Assembly (NCBI GenBank): GCA_032821775.1
Contig: JAVLRN010000009.1
Location: 2,356,001 to 2,420,000 of the forward strand
DNA: 64,000 nucleotides
Direction: 5' to 3'
Source: Sanguinoderma infundibulare
Taxonomy: Eukaryota; Basidiomycota; Agaricomycetes; Polyporales; Polyporaceae
The position numbers and the translations under genes are program-made. Below the pieces are notes generated by a model, which was given only the letters and a program-made list of their open reading frames with translations, searched no databases and was not told the DNA's origin. Of the stretch, positions 1-11,227 are shown piece after piece. Numbering within the stretch: the stretch's first letter is position 1; each line of letters opens with the position of its first letter.

Positions 1-126
1 GTGGAGAGGTGTAGGCCGATCGAATGACTTAAAAGTCGCCTCTACTTGCCCGGCGGACGTCAGCCCCCCTCCCCCCCCTTTCCTTTTCTCGGCTCGTACA
101 AGGTCGCCTTCGAGAAAGCTTTCGTC

Positions 127-2100
127 ATGTATATGTTCAACAAACCTCTCTGTGCCTATGTTCTCGGAGCGCTACTTACCTCCGTAACGCTGCCAAGCAC
201 AGCGACTCCCGCTTCAGCTGCTCTCACGGGTATTGCGGCTTCAGCTCCTACTATTGGCCCAACCCGTGATGTGGGAAAGCTTCCTGCCCTCGGGTGAGAC
301 ACTCACTTCGTTCGAGTTGGGAAACGCGGGAAGCTGACTGACGACTGATTAGCTGGAACGCCTGGGATGCGTATGGTTGCGGTGCGTATGCTCCCACACG
401 TCATCTCTATGTACCTGACCTAATGGCCATTGCTACGATAGACGTCGACGAAACCGAGGTCCTTGACGCCACGAACCAATTCATCTCTCTTGGGCTTGCC
501 GATGCAGGCTACGAGTACATCAACATTGACGTATGCGCTCCCTCCTCTAAAACCTTCTGGCTCCGTATTGTAACGTCAGACCGCGTTTTACTCGTAGGCG
601 TGCTGGATGGCCGACGCTAGAAACGAATTCACGGGTCAGCTCGCGCCGGACCAAAGCAAGTTCCCCAACGGAATTGGCTACCTCGTTGACCAAGCGCACG
701 GTGTCGGCCTGAAGTTCGGAATACTCGCCTGTTCCGGAACCACTTGCTCCGATGGCTCCGGGCCTGGTTCTCTCGGAAACGAGGAGCTGGACGCTGCCAC
801 TTTTGCCGAATGGGGCGTCGACTGTAAGTTTGTCCGGCGGTCGTCTGCTGGACCTTAAAGTGCGAGAAATCACATATTGATTCTTAATTCTGGCCTCCCA
901 GACCTCAAGTACAGTGCGTCGATTGAACGTCACCTCCTACGGCGTAGAATTGACGGCCAGAATAGATAACGGCACGGTTCCCGCGAACTGGACCGACTCT
1001 CCAGTGCGCGCATCATTTCTAATCATAGCCAGTCAATCCGGATCCTGACTTCTTCACAGAGCCCGCCTGATGGAGACTGGTAGTACGTGTCTCCCTTCGT
1101 ATTCACATATTGTCCTTGCCTAGAGGCTTGGATTGCATGATAGCAACTCAAACACTGCTATTCGCTACCGTCAAATGGGGTACGTCCCCGGGTCACCGGT
1201 TTGGTTAGGTCGCATGTATGCTGACGATGTGGACACATGGCAGTGCCGCGTTGAACGAAACCGGTCGACCATTTCTCTTCAGTATCTCGGGACTCCCAGT
1301 AGACGTATGGGAATGGGGCGCCCGTGTGGTGCGTTCCTCCTATGTCTCTGCTACCCCAATCTGCGGCTGACATACCGATGGCCCGGGGGGCATAGGGACA
1401 CTCGTGGCGCATGTCCGGCAACCTGGGCCCATCCTGGAGCTCCATCGCAAGCACCATCGCCTTCAATGTGCAGCACCTCGACTCGATCGACTTCTACTCC
1501 CACAATGACATGTGAGTGCATCGAGGTTCTTGTCTGCACTAGGTTAACCTGCGCGTACAGGGACCTGATGCAGATCGGAAACGGAGGCTTGACCATCCAG
1601 GAGCAGCGGACGAACTTTGCGGCGTGGGCGTTCCTCAAGAGCCCTCTCCTTCTTAGTACCGACGTGAGTCCCGCCGCATCCATCGCGCATCCACATGCCA
1701 CTTAACGTCCATCCGGAAGCTCTCGCTCCTGACCTCGGCCCAGCTGGCTATCGTCAAGAACGCGGAACTGCTCGAGTTCAACCAGGACCCCATCGTCGGC
1801 ACCCCGGCCATGCCCTTCGCTCCCTTCATTGGGGCCCCAACCACGTCGCCGCCCGAGTTTTACGCGGGTCAGTCATCGAGGGGCACGCACGTCTTCATCA
1901 TCAACACGAACGCGGCGGCGACGACGATGACGTTCGGTTTTCAGGAGGTTCCCGGCATCGAGTCTGGCTCGGATTTCGTGGTGCACGACATGTGGACGGG
2001 CGAGGATCTGGGCGCGTTCAGGACGAGCTACTCGACCACGGTCGACACGCACGACACCGCCGCGTTCCTCATCACTCCCGCCGCTTGCGAAGACTGTTGA
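127..2100 (+). CDS. GH27 alpha-galactosidase-like protein, copy A (probable pseudoenzyme)
   Basis: Twelve exons: 127-293, 353-381, 442-530, 598-823, 902-913, 966-1003, 1060-1079, 1144-1179, 1244-1328, 1396-1511, 1561-1663, 1720-2100; 1302 nt, 433 aa. It starts with a secretion signal (about 25 residues, hydrophobic core [13 protein letters not shown]). Family hallmarks follow: [81 protein letters not shown], a long [19 protein letters not shown] stretch and a C-terminal beta domain. GH27 enzymes release terminal alpha-galactose from galactosides using an Asp nucleophile in KYDNC and an Asp acid/base in the NDMD region. Here the nucleophile codon straddles exons 5 and 6 (A + AT) and reads Asn, the Cys is Gly, and the usual IDDCW reads IDACW. 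The acid/base Asp is kept. The family call is firm; loss of hydrolysis is inference from residues. The start is the first ATG before the signal peptide. Confidence 0.85.
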
Positions 2101-2442
2101 GTAGAAATTTCGGGCGCGCAAACGCGGTGGCGGATTGCAGCGACGGCGTGTCAGAGATCTTGTGCTCGATCAGAAAGCTCGTTCTCAGAAACCCTGTACA
2201 GTGCGTAGTTGTTGCACCGGACGCAAATATCGGACATCCTGCGACGCGGGACAGGGAACGAACGCGGTGCTATGCTCGATGATATCGGCGCTGCAACATA
2301 CGGGAGCAACTGAAAGACGAGTAAGTATCCCAGAAGCGAACGATAGCGAGGGGCGAAGCGGCACAGCATCTGCTTACACTCGCGGTTCTATGGTCCGAGG
2401 AGAACCTTGTAAGCTGGCGGAGTTTCGACAGAAGACTACCTC

Positions 2443-2961
2443 CTAGTTGAGCCTGTTGTCGTGGACGCTGCTCTCCTTCTGGTCCGGGGTGTGCGGGCCC
2501 TCCGAGTCTCCCTCATCAGGGCGATCGCGGAAAAGGACAACCGAGGACACGAGCATGACGGCCGAGAAGGCTATGCCAATCACGCCGACGGTAGGTTCGC
2601 CGGTCGAACAGGCGGTGATCGCGACGACTGTGAAAGGATGTCCAGCCATGAATAACACCGAACGTCATATGAAGGGGATACCGGCCACGAACCGGCTCCC
2701 CCGGCGATGCAGGTCATGACCAACCCTTCATCTGTACCCCATGGATAAGCGTGAAGCTGAGTGAGAGCGATGGATGGAACGCGCACTGGTTTTGAAGGTC
2801 CACCCGCGGCCGGCGCGACGAGGGGGTTTGCCATCGTGCGGAGCGACGGGCTCGCTGGCCTCAGGTCTATCGTGACGTCGCTGGTTAGACAGCGCACTTC
2901 TTGGGTTTACGAAGACCAGCGCGATGACAGCAGCGATGAAGCCAAAGGAGGAAGAGCACAT
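2443..2961 (-). CDS. S protein, left copy: short secreted/membrane paralogue of L
   Basis: Three exons on the minus strand: 2961-2787, 2731-2693, 2627-2443; 132 aa. An N-terminal hydrophobic signal (SSSFGFIAAVIALVF) is followed by a basic stretch ending in GRGWTF, then a 39-nt exon of phase 1-1, then a hydrophobic segment starting AITACSTGEP and running through VSSVVLF, and a charged tail. The GWTF motif, the phase-1 39-nt second exon and the AC.TG.P start of exon 3 are shared with the adjacent L gene, so S is an L paralogue without the C-terminal half. No known domain recognised. A cleaved signal plus one membrane span, or two membrane spans, are both possible. Its mate is at 22853-23357. 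Confidence 0.7.
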
Positions 2962-3383
2962 TGTCGGTGCGGTGTTCGAACGCGTTGCGGAGTGGGGGAT
3001 GCACGCGTGGGTACGTCATGTGCGCAGAGCCCTTTTATGCTCCGCTCGGTGAATGTAAAAGCCTCAGCGTCGGCGCAGATCAGAAGCGCCCCAATTATAC
3101 AATATGGCCACGGGAACTGGATTGCGCCCATAGCACCAGACTCAGAGTCGGTCAGATCTGGTTGAGCGCACCTTGGAGGCGCGCGTATTTCGTCGCGCCC
3201 GTGTCGCCCCGGACCATATATAGTTCAGGGAGTCGGACATCAGTGGCAAATCCTGCCGCGACCACTGTTGGCAGACACACTGTTTGAAAAATCGTAGGAC
3301 GTTCAGAAAAACGTAACAACGAATCAATCACAACAGCCTACGTAGTCATACACGCACGTGCTACTCCAACCCAGTAGTACTAC

Positions 3384-4461
3384 TCAGACACCATCAGCGG
3401 CACACTTGTTATAAGCAGCCTCCTCCTCTCCAGGCTCCGTCCATTGGAATTCTTGATTGTTCCACCCGAGCGTCAGCAGCCCGTTCGCGAGCCCGCCGTC
3501 CGAGTCCGAAAACTCGGCACAAGCGGCGATCGTCGTCGACCCAATCATCCACCCGCCCGCGTTCGCCGCAAAGAAGCTCGCGCCGGCCGAGGTGCTGTGG
3601 AATGAGTCGTACGAACCGACATTGTTGTTGATCCAGGAGTAATCCGCCACGAATCCGCCGTCGTTGTCCGGGTCGCTGCGTCCCTCGAGGCCGGCCTGAG
3701 TCTCGTTCCAGAAGGGAACATTGCTGTATGCTAGCATGAGCCGAGCGTTTCAACAGGGAGCAGGTGCCGTTGCCCACCGGGCTCGCAACTTCTGGATCTT
3801 TCCCGGGCCAGTGTTGAAGTACTCAACGGTGTGGTTGAGCCCGAGGTGGTGGACGCGACCGACGGGATGCCATTTGCCCGTTTCGAGCTCGCTCTCCAGC
3901 CTCTGCACCACGCTCTGGTGCGGGGTAGGTGGGTAGATGAAGTACGGGTTCGCGATCTCTCCCGCCGCGCGATCGGAGAGGGCATAGACGGCGAAGAAGA
4001 ACCCAAAGACTGCAAAAGTGCTGCCGATCGCGCAGTTCACTGGGTTGCCCGTCGCACAAGCAGCGGCCGCAACACCTATCACGTCCAAGAGAGGATGAGA
4101 TGAGCCACGGCGACACTATATTGATATTGAAGAGCGCTTTGACTGACCGACACTCGCAACGATGGTCTCCGTGGCCATCTTCTGGTCTGCAGTGTAACGA
4201 GTAAGCATGGGATCGAAGTAAGGAGAGACGGATGCAGCGCCTACTGCTGTTGAAGGTCCACCCGGCGCGACGAACGAGCTCGACGTCGTCCGGAGCCATG
4301 AGCTCCTTGTCGCCGTCATACTCGAAGACGGCCTTGTCCGACGAGACCTCGCGTGCAGCGAGCTCTACATCGCGTGTCCGGACAGACACTGCACTAGTAC
4401 AGTGTGCGAAGGCGACCGCCGCGAGGAGAATAGGAAGGAGAGAGTGAATGGGGGACCGCAT
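3384..4461 (-). CDS. L protein, left copy: unknown secreted/membrane protein
   Basis: Four minus-strand exons: 4461-4245, 4186-4148, 4075-3778, 3723-3384; 894 nt, 297 aa. Residues 1-24 are a signal peptide (HSLLPILLAAVAFAHCTSA). A propeptide-like acidic region follows, then RRAGWTFN, a hydrophobic span beginning AAACATGNP with TFAVFGFFFAVYAL, and a hydrophilic C-terminal domain with GVPFWNETQ, DGGFVADYSW, AGGWMIG and QEFQWTEPGEEE. I do not recognise the family. The last acceptor was chosen as TACAG just before the GVPFWNE frame because the nearer TAG would break the frame in both copies. The copy at 21277-22364 has identical exon lengths, which supports the model. Confidence 0.8.
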
Positions 4462-4514
4462 CGTCGTTCGGATTGCCGTGCGGATTCGCTGAACGCACTG
4501 GGTCCACTCGGGGC

Positions 4515-4522
4515 CCTTTATA
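4515..4522 (-). promoter_or_regulatory. TATA box of L, left copy
   Basis: TATAAAGG on the minus strand, 54-61 bp before the L start codon. The flanking bases, including a GTCGAC-containing upstream stretch, are shared with the promoter of the right copy and with the orphan fragment near 5.6 kb. Confidence 0.6.
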
Positions 4523-5523
4523 CTCCATTGTGGTCGACGTAGACGCGAGCTTGAGGCCCGGCGAAAGCGACGAAGGCGTCTGCATATGTGAGTATGATTA
4601 GGGGAAGATGCTCAAGGTCCTATACAATGATGCGCCGACTCACTGAGAGCCCACCCTGCTGGGTAGTAGAATAGCTCAAACCTCGACATATGTCGACGGG
4701 GGCACCTGAGTGTCGAGATCCGACGTGTTCGGACGCCGATGCTTCCCATACATTTGCATAGAGTTAAGATTTTTGCGACGATTCAAATACACCCTCGGCG
4801 GTGCTTGCTACAGTGCTTTGCATAAAACACTGCAGGTCGCGTGCCCGACAGGCTGTTTGTCTTTGTTTGAATGGCCGAGAAGACGCCGCCGCGTCCGAGA
4901 GCCATCGCCCAGGAAGTGCGGCCCTTGAGCCCAAATCGGCCTGAAAGCACCGCTTATGTCTCCACTAGCACAAAGCGGATGTGAGCATGTAATTTTCAAG
5001 CAGGAATAGGGGTGGTGTCCCGAGAACCATCTAGTAGCCCGGGCCAAGTTCCAGAGCGCCCACAACGTCCGCACTCCACGGAACCCATCTACAGGCTTTG
5101 CATAATTCCGTGGCGTCTAATGCACCATATTTAGTACACGCCCATTTTCCCAAAGTCGGTGGCCGGATCTCCCAGCCAGCGCCTGCCCAGCCTTCACCGC
5201 GGCTGGAGACCGGCTGTCCATTGCCTGCCTGGCCACTGCCCGACTCCTTCGACCATATCCAGTCCATCATGGCCGATCGCTTCTCTGCGGAGTCCCAATT
5301 GTTTGTCGTCTCTGTTGCAACTCACCTTTCCCTCAACTCCCACTTACAGAGTGTCTGCAGCTGTTCGGGAGTCTTCGTGTTTTGTGCTGGGTGTCGAAAA
5401 GTAAGTCCTCCTGTGTATCTACACCCATGTTATCCAGTTTCCATTCCATATCTCTGTGAGTCCATCCTTCCACTTCCGACGCGTCTGCGAGTCTCCCACC
5501 TTGAGTGCCAGGCTCCGAAGAAA

Positions 5524-5700
5524 GCCGCAAGGAGAATAGGAAGGAGAGAGTGAATGGGAGACCGCATTGCTATTCGGGTGCCCTGCTGAGTGGGTGGACG
5601 AGGGTCCACTCACGGCCCTTTTATACTCTACTGTGGTTGATGTAGATGCGAGCGTGAATGCCGCTCGAAAGCGACGAAGGCGTCTGCACATCTGAAAATG
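5524..5700 (-). pseudogene. Orphan L-gene promoter plus signal-peptide fragment
   Basis: The L promoter (TATA region in a ccttttatact context near 5620) and an ATG at 5567 encoding MRSPIHSLLPILLAA are present on the minus strand. L similarity then stops at about 5523, and the reading frame continues into unrelated sequence. It is a third, 5'-only L copy. Whether it drives a new short secreted peptide cannot be told. Confidence 0.65.
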
Positions 5701-6916
5701 CATATGGATATCAGCCCGACTCACTGACTGGCTAGTAGAATCGCTCAAACCTCGACGCAATTTCGAAGGCGGCGCTCTGTGTATCAGAATCTGACCTCGT
5801 TGTGGACGCCGATGATTTTACATATACATTTGCCAAATGCTAAGACCTTCGTGAAGATTCAAATACACCATCGGGTGTGTTTAACGAGTTGTCTGGCGGC
5901 CCCGACCAAATTCCGGAGGTCCCATGGCATCTGTTGACCACGCCATCCTAGGCCATCTGAAATGATTCAGCAAAGTCTTATGAAGGCCCGAAAGGCGAAA
6001 TCATGGTCTCGAAAAGCATTGAGACGTTGGGAAACTGAAGAACGGCTGCACGGTGTGTTGCATACGACTGCGACTTTGACCAGTGGGAAAGGAATTTGAA
6101 TGCAGACGCAGGCTGCCATATGGCCGAGCCCGGCGAGTTGTGGCAATGAGCGCATCACCCAAGACTCTCTCTCGAGGTACGGCACAACACACTACCATAT
6201 ACGTCCGCCGCCGAGATGCCAGGCGCATCGTTAGGCTTGAGGTACAACACATCCCGGCTCCGACAGCTCATGGGCCGCTCTACTCTGTACTATCCGGTAT
6301 GTTCTTACTCCCGCGATGCTGGGTATGGATATGAAATCAGAAACGGGCCGTCGTCCATCAATCAAATACTAAATAGCAACGACCGAATCCCGAGGTCTCT
6401 GGCACAAGCATGGGTACAGCCACTGCCCATACATATTACGCCCCTTCGCCCATATGTAATGGACATGTAGTAGAAGCCAACGTTTGCCAGTGGGGGAAGC
6501 AAACAAAACAAAACACCGATCACTCACCTGGAACCCATTGCACTCGTGCCTGTCCGAGATCATGCATTGGGTTGTCTGGAAATTGACGTCCTAAAGAACC
6601 ACGTCCAGGCCTCAGGCCTCATGAGTAGCACGAGAGAAATGGTTCAGAGCAAGCCTTGCCATGGCGGCGACATGTTCCGAACAGTCGACTGAAAGTCAAC
6701 TTCAACCCCAACGGCTTGTCATGGACGAGCAGCGAGCCTGTGTCTCCGGTAACTGCAATGCTTGTTCAAACGTTCAACCACGAATGCATCGATTATAATG
6801 ATATCCGCAACACACCCTCCTCCATAATTTACCTCATAAAACGAGTGCACACTGACGTCGAACGAACGACGCGCTACAAAGCCCAAACCAGAAGAAACGA
6901 ACCCACAGCCATGCAG
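5701..6916. other. Intergenic, no gene recognised
   Basis: Open frames here are short, overlap on both strands and resemble nothing I recognise. The stretch lies between the orphan L fragment and the 3' end of the next gene. Confidence 0.5.
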
Positions 6917-8668
6917 TCAATGCTCGTGCGTCGGCATCACTCCTCCCTCCTCCCTCTCCGCCCGCGCGAGCCTCAGCTCCCGCTCGAGCCACTTCAGCAG
7001 CCCCCCCGCGTCCGCGCCCTCGGCGCGCAGCACGTCGAGCACGCGCTGGCCGACCGGGACCCCGCACTCCTCCGCGCGCCCGAACCCGCTCAGGCAGTTC
7101 TTCCGGTACGCGTCCTCGCCCATCCCGAGGATCGCCGGCACAGACCGCTCGTCGCCGGGGAGGTACGCGCGCAGGAGGACCGGGAGCGCGACCACGATCG
7201 GGATGTCGGCCGTGAGCAGGTCGAGGTCCGCCTCGAGCTCGGCGAGCGGCGTCGCCTTCGGGCTCGTATTTGCGCTGCCGGTGCCAGTGCCGCTAGCGGA
7301 GTGCGGGGCCAGGATGTGCACTTGGACGGACTCGAGGAGGGCAATGAGGGAACTGAGGCCGTCAAGTGCCTCGTCTACGACCTCACGCGCGAGGCGCGTC
7401 TGCTCCTTGGTGGCGGACGGCTTGGGGAGGTAGCTGAGGAGATTGTAAAGGACGCGGGCATCCGCCGCGGCGGTCGCTCCCCGAGAGGCAGGGGAAGGTG
7501 GACTCGGAGGACGGGAAGGCGGAAGTTTCAACGTGAAGCGGCTTGGAGGGGGCGTCGCCGGAGGGCTAGTCAGGTTCTTCTTCGACTCCTTGGACTTGAG
7601 CGGCACCACACCCATGGAAGGCGAAGCAGGCGGAGACGCGGGGAAAGTTGGACGGTGCGAGAGCGCCACCATGCCCCGCCAGACGAGCGAGATGACGAGA
7701 GACGCCAGGGCGTTCTCCGCGTATGCCGAAGCGACGATCCGCGAGAGCGCACGAGTATGGATGGGTATCAAAGTTTGTAGAGTCATGATTGACGGATGTG
7801 GCACCGGGGACTTAATCGTTCCGACTGCCTTTCCAGCCGCGCCGGTAGTAGCCGTCGGGGATGCAGGCACCATCTCCAAAGCCACGAGGACGGGCAGGAG
7901 GTCGTTCTTGATGCCAGCCATGAGGGGATCGACGACCCGGTTGACAATGGAGACGAGGCTCTCGCGGATGGTCTTGAGACTCTCACCTCTGGTGTCCACC
8001 TCGACGCCAAGACCGATCTCGTCGAACGACTCGAGCAGCTCTCCTGCGAAGGTAGCGAGAGCGACCGCGTGAAGTTGGGTAGCATTAAGCTCGGGGTTCT
8101 GGGCGTTCGGCGCAGCAGGGATGGTGAAGGCGGGGGAGGAAATGAGAGACACGAGGTTGCTGGATAGGTTGGTGAGGAGCACGGACAGCGGGCGCTGGAG
8201 GGTTCGAATGACTGCTCGGTAAACGTGCGGGTTCTCTCTCGAGGCCTTGGTTTCGCTAGGAGCGCACCGTGTAAGAAGGGGACCGTACGACGCTGCAGTA
8301 AAAGCGACTTACGAAACGATGAGGGCGCCGAGAATGCGCCCACGGCCAGGGGGTATCGGCCGCCTTCCGGCGAGGAGCTCTCCAGGTGCTGCGGGGCCGG
8401 CGGGCTGAGCGAGGGCCCTGGAGACGGCCTCGCTGAGCTTCAAACTGAGGACTTCCATGAAGGAACCATCCTGAACAACCGTGGGTCCGACGGTCGCCAC
8501 ATCAGGAGCGGGAGAAGAGGATGGCTTGCGGAAGTTGGACAAGGAGAGCTTGGACAAGGGACGTGTCGGCCGGTCAGCACTCACTGCAGATTCCTGACGA
8601 GGAGTGGAGACAGGAGATGTGGGGCGGCTGGAGGGGCGGAAGAAGGACGTCGGCTTGAGGGCGTACAT
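6917..8668 (-). CDS. Conserved-type hypothetical protein, 564 aa, mostly helical
   Basis: Two minus-strand exons: 8668-8313 and 8255-6917; 1695 nt, 564 aa. The acceptor CTAG before 8255 was chosen because it alone joins the frames (..GALIVSETKASRENPHVYRAV..). The N-terminus is Ser/Pro-rich and disordered; the rest is hydrophobic-heptad rich (TQLHAVALATFAGELLESF, IRESLVSIVNRVVDPLMAG, YAENALASLVISLVWRGMV) with a Ser/Pro-rich insert, compatible with an alpha-helical scaffold or trafficking subunit. I considered a COG-complex subunit but see no decisive motif. No signal peptide. Single copy between the duplicated arms. Confidence 0.7.
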
Positions 8669-11227
8669 TGTGTAGTGGGGGGGATCGAAGGTCGCGAGTT
8701 GGCGTATATGTAGTGCGGGTGTTATACAGTGGTGGATGTATGCGAGTCTATTTGTCTAGGGATGTGTGTAGGCGGATGTGGAGGGATGTTTTCTTGTTAC
8801 GACGGAGCAGGCGACCTGGATCCGATGCCAAAAATCGACGAATTTAGCCCATATGGAAGAGTGAAGTTATGCCGGCAAGTTTTGGGGTAGAGCAGGAGGT
8901 TCTAAGGGGGACGGTCGGTGTCGACGAGAGGAAGTCCAAGGGGTCCGAAGTGAATGTTGGTCGTCTGATGTGGGGTGCTGTGGACGACGAGCATTAGGCC
9001 ACCTCGCACGATGTACGTGGAGGACATACGCACCAGTCAGGCGAGAATATCATATAGATCGAGCAGCTAGCGCAAGAGGCAAGTGTGTCGTGTGAGGCAG
9101 AGGGCTGGGGAGAAGGAGGTCGTCCTTGACGAAGCTGCAAAATTGCCAGAATCTTTTTATGGCTGGGCTGGCGTTCCCACGCAGCGCTCCCCGCTCAGCC
9201 CCGCTCCGGCAGTCAACAATCGATCGCTTGACTCGCTCCTCCCCCGCACCCGCACCCGCACCCTTTGTCCGGAGCACGCTCAGCACCGGCTCTCCCTGCC
9301 CACGAACGGCTCCCTCTTTTTTCGAACTGTGCCTCGAAAGCACGCTCTTGCGGCCACATCTGGCAGATCTGCTCCTCGTCCACGAACCCAGGGCGGTCGG
9401 GAATTACAGAAGCTCGCCGCTTCCGGCTCACTTGCGCAACAGAGGCCCCACCAGCCTCCCCCAGCCTCTCGCGAGAATGCCGCCTATCGGATCCCTCCAA
9501 TTGGACAGCCCCCGCAAACATGGGCAAATGGCGCTATCTCCAATGTAAATAGACGTCGCCGCCACAACAACAAGACTGCAACAGGCACCAGCCACCGAGG
9601 CACCCATGCGGCGCCAGTGACGGGCGAGAGAATGGAGTCAGAGACGCAGGCAGGCACTACATAGGCAGGCAAGCCGTTCGACAATCCAAGCGTCGCGCGC
9701 GTATCCGCACCAAGTGCTTCGACGTCTTCCTCCTTCCTCTTGGCGACGAATCATGGAACCGCGATGTCCAGATGTGTCTCCGCGGCAGGCAGATGCGGCA
9801 GGATCGTGATCAAGACACCACGTTGGGCTCCTTAAGTTGGTGCAACGGTTACTCACATCGGCATAGCGAGATGTCCCTCCCTTCTCCCGTGCACCCCACA
9901 CCGATCCGCCCGCCACATCGAAGCTCAGGCAGAAAGCGGACAGAATGGAGAATCGCGCAGCTGGGGCCGGTGAGTCGCAAATTGATCATGTTGCACAACG
10001 TGTGAGCCACGGAAGCCGAAGCCCATCGCTTCTCCCTTTTCCTGCCGCTCTATCGTCCAAGCTCAAATGAGCTCCCACTGCGACCATCCGGGATACTGTA
10101 GCCGGAGAGAACATTCCCTGACTCGCGCGACGGCACACGTCGGGAGTCAAATTCAAACCTCCAAGCATGCCGCCGTTCGCCGTTCGGATGTACGTCCCAT
10201 AGCTACCGTCATGCGCCCCATGTCCGGCAGTCTACTTGCGCGCTGCAATGCTCAATGAAACGCCGCAGTGTGCGTTCTTTTGTCCCTCCAGTTCTCCTGG
10301 ACGGCCCTGCCTCCGTTACCCAGTCCCATGATTCAACCATACTCGTTCGATCATGACTAGCTCGGGGACGACTATGATCACTCAATGGTCATCAAATCTC
10401 ATGCAGGCTGCAGCCGGACGTGTGCAGTGGGTGGCGACAGACACCGTCGTCATTGTGTACATCCGCCGGGGCAGCTACATCGTTCTGACGTCATCGCAGG
10501 GCAGTTTATTTAAATTTCGACATCGACAGGGCTGTCGCGATGTACGAACCTCCTGGTGCGCGATATAGGCCGCTACTACCAGGCGTACATTATCGTCGTA
10601 TACATTCCAAGGCGCGCTCACACGAAGAGGCCCGGAAGGTAATCCGTCCGGCATCCTGCCCGACCCATCTCACGACCGTCCCCCGGTCGCTTCTTTTCTT
10701 CCGTGCAGCAGCTCAAAGCGAGGACACTCCGACGCGAGGCTGCTTCTTGGCAACGTTTCGAACGTCCGACCAGGCAAGTGATTTCCAAGTGAAGAAACCC
10801 AGCTAGGTGGTATATGGATAGTGGTACTGTCAATGGAATGAATCCTAGCTATAGTAGTATATTCGCTGCACGATGCGACGACACACAATACTTACACAAT
10901 ACAAATTACATGCGCGTACATTACCCAGCACGCTCACGCCGCTCTCGAGGTCTGGTTGAACAAGGGGGAGGAAGCCATGAAGCCATGGAACCATAAGTAA
11001 TCTCAAGCTGCTGTCGGCGTCGTCGATGAGTACCCGCGAAGTCGTGAAAGGATCGTAAAAGAGAAACCCGGAACAGCTGCAGAGAATGCAGGGCACACAG
11101 AAACAGAGACAAAGGAACGTCCACGATCGTGCTTCTCGGGACGGGACGACGACCGTCCCCGAACCTCCGCTCCGAGGAGAAGAAGGAGAAGAAGGACCGA
11201 GAAGCACCCATGACCGCGTGCGACGGC
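8669..11227. other. Intergenic, no gene recognised
   Basis: About 2.5 kb between the starts/ends of flanking minus-strand genes. Several overlapping ORFs of up to 193 aa around 9.05-9.7 kb are Arg/Pro/Ser-rich on both strands and look like chance frames in GC-rich DNA. A CGCACC-type short repeat lies near 9245. Confidence 0.5.

Larger units (their letters stand above)
1..4620. repeat. Left arm of inverted duplication 1 (GH27-A, S, L genes)
   Basis: Holds GH27 (+), S gene (-) and L gene (-). The same three genes occur in reverse order and opposite orientation at about 21117-25900. Similarity runs from before the GH27 start, through exons and introns, to the L promoter at about 4.6 kb. The window starts inside this arm, so its outer end is not seen. 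The S and L proteins and most exon lengths match between the arms, but there are many substitutions, so this duplication looks older than the one at 27-49 kb. Confidence 0.85.

Noticed and set aside
6656..7780. 374-codon plus-strand frame
   Set aside because: Antisense of the 564-aa gene; Arg-rich composition typical of GC-rich shadow frames.
9245..9265. CGCACC tandem repeat as a telomere or microsatellite element
   Set aside because: Only about three imperfect units.
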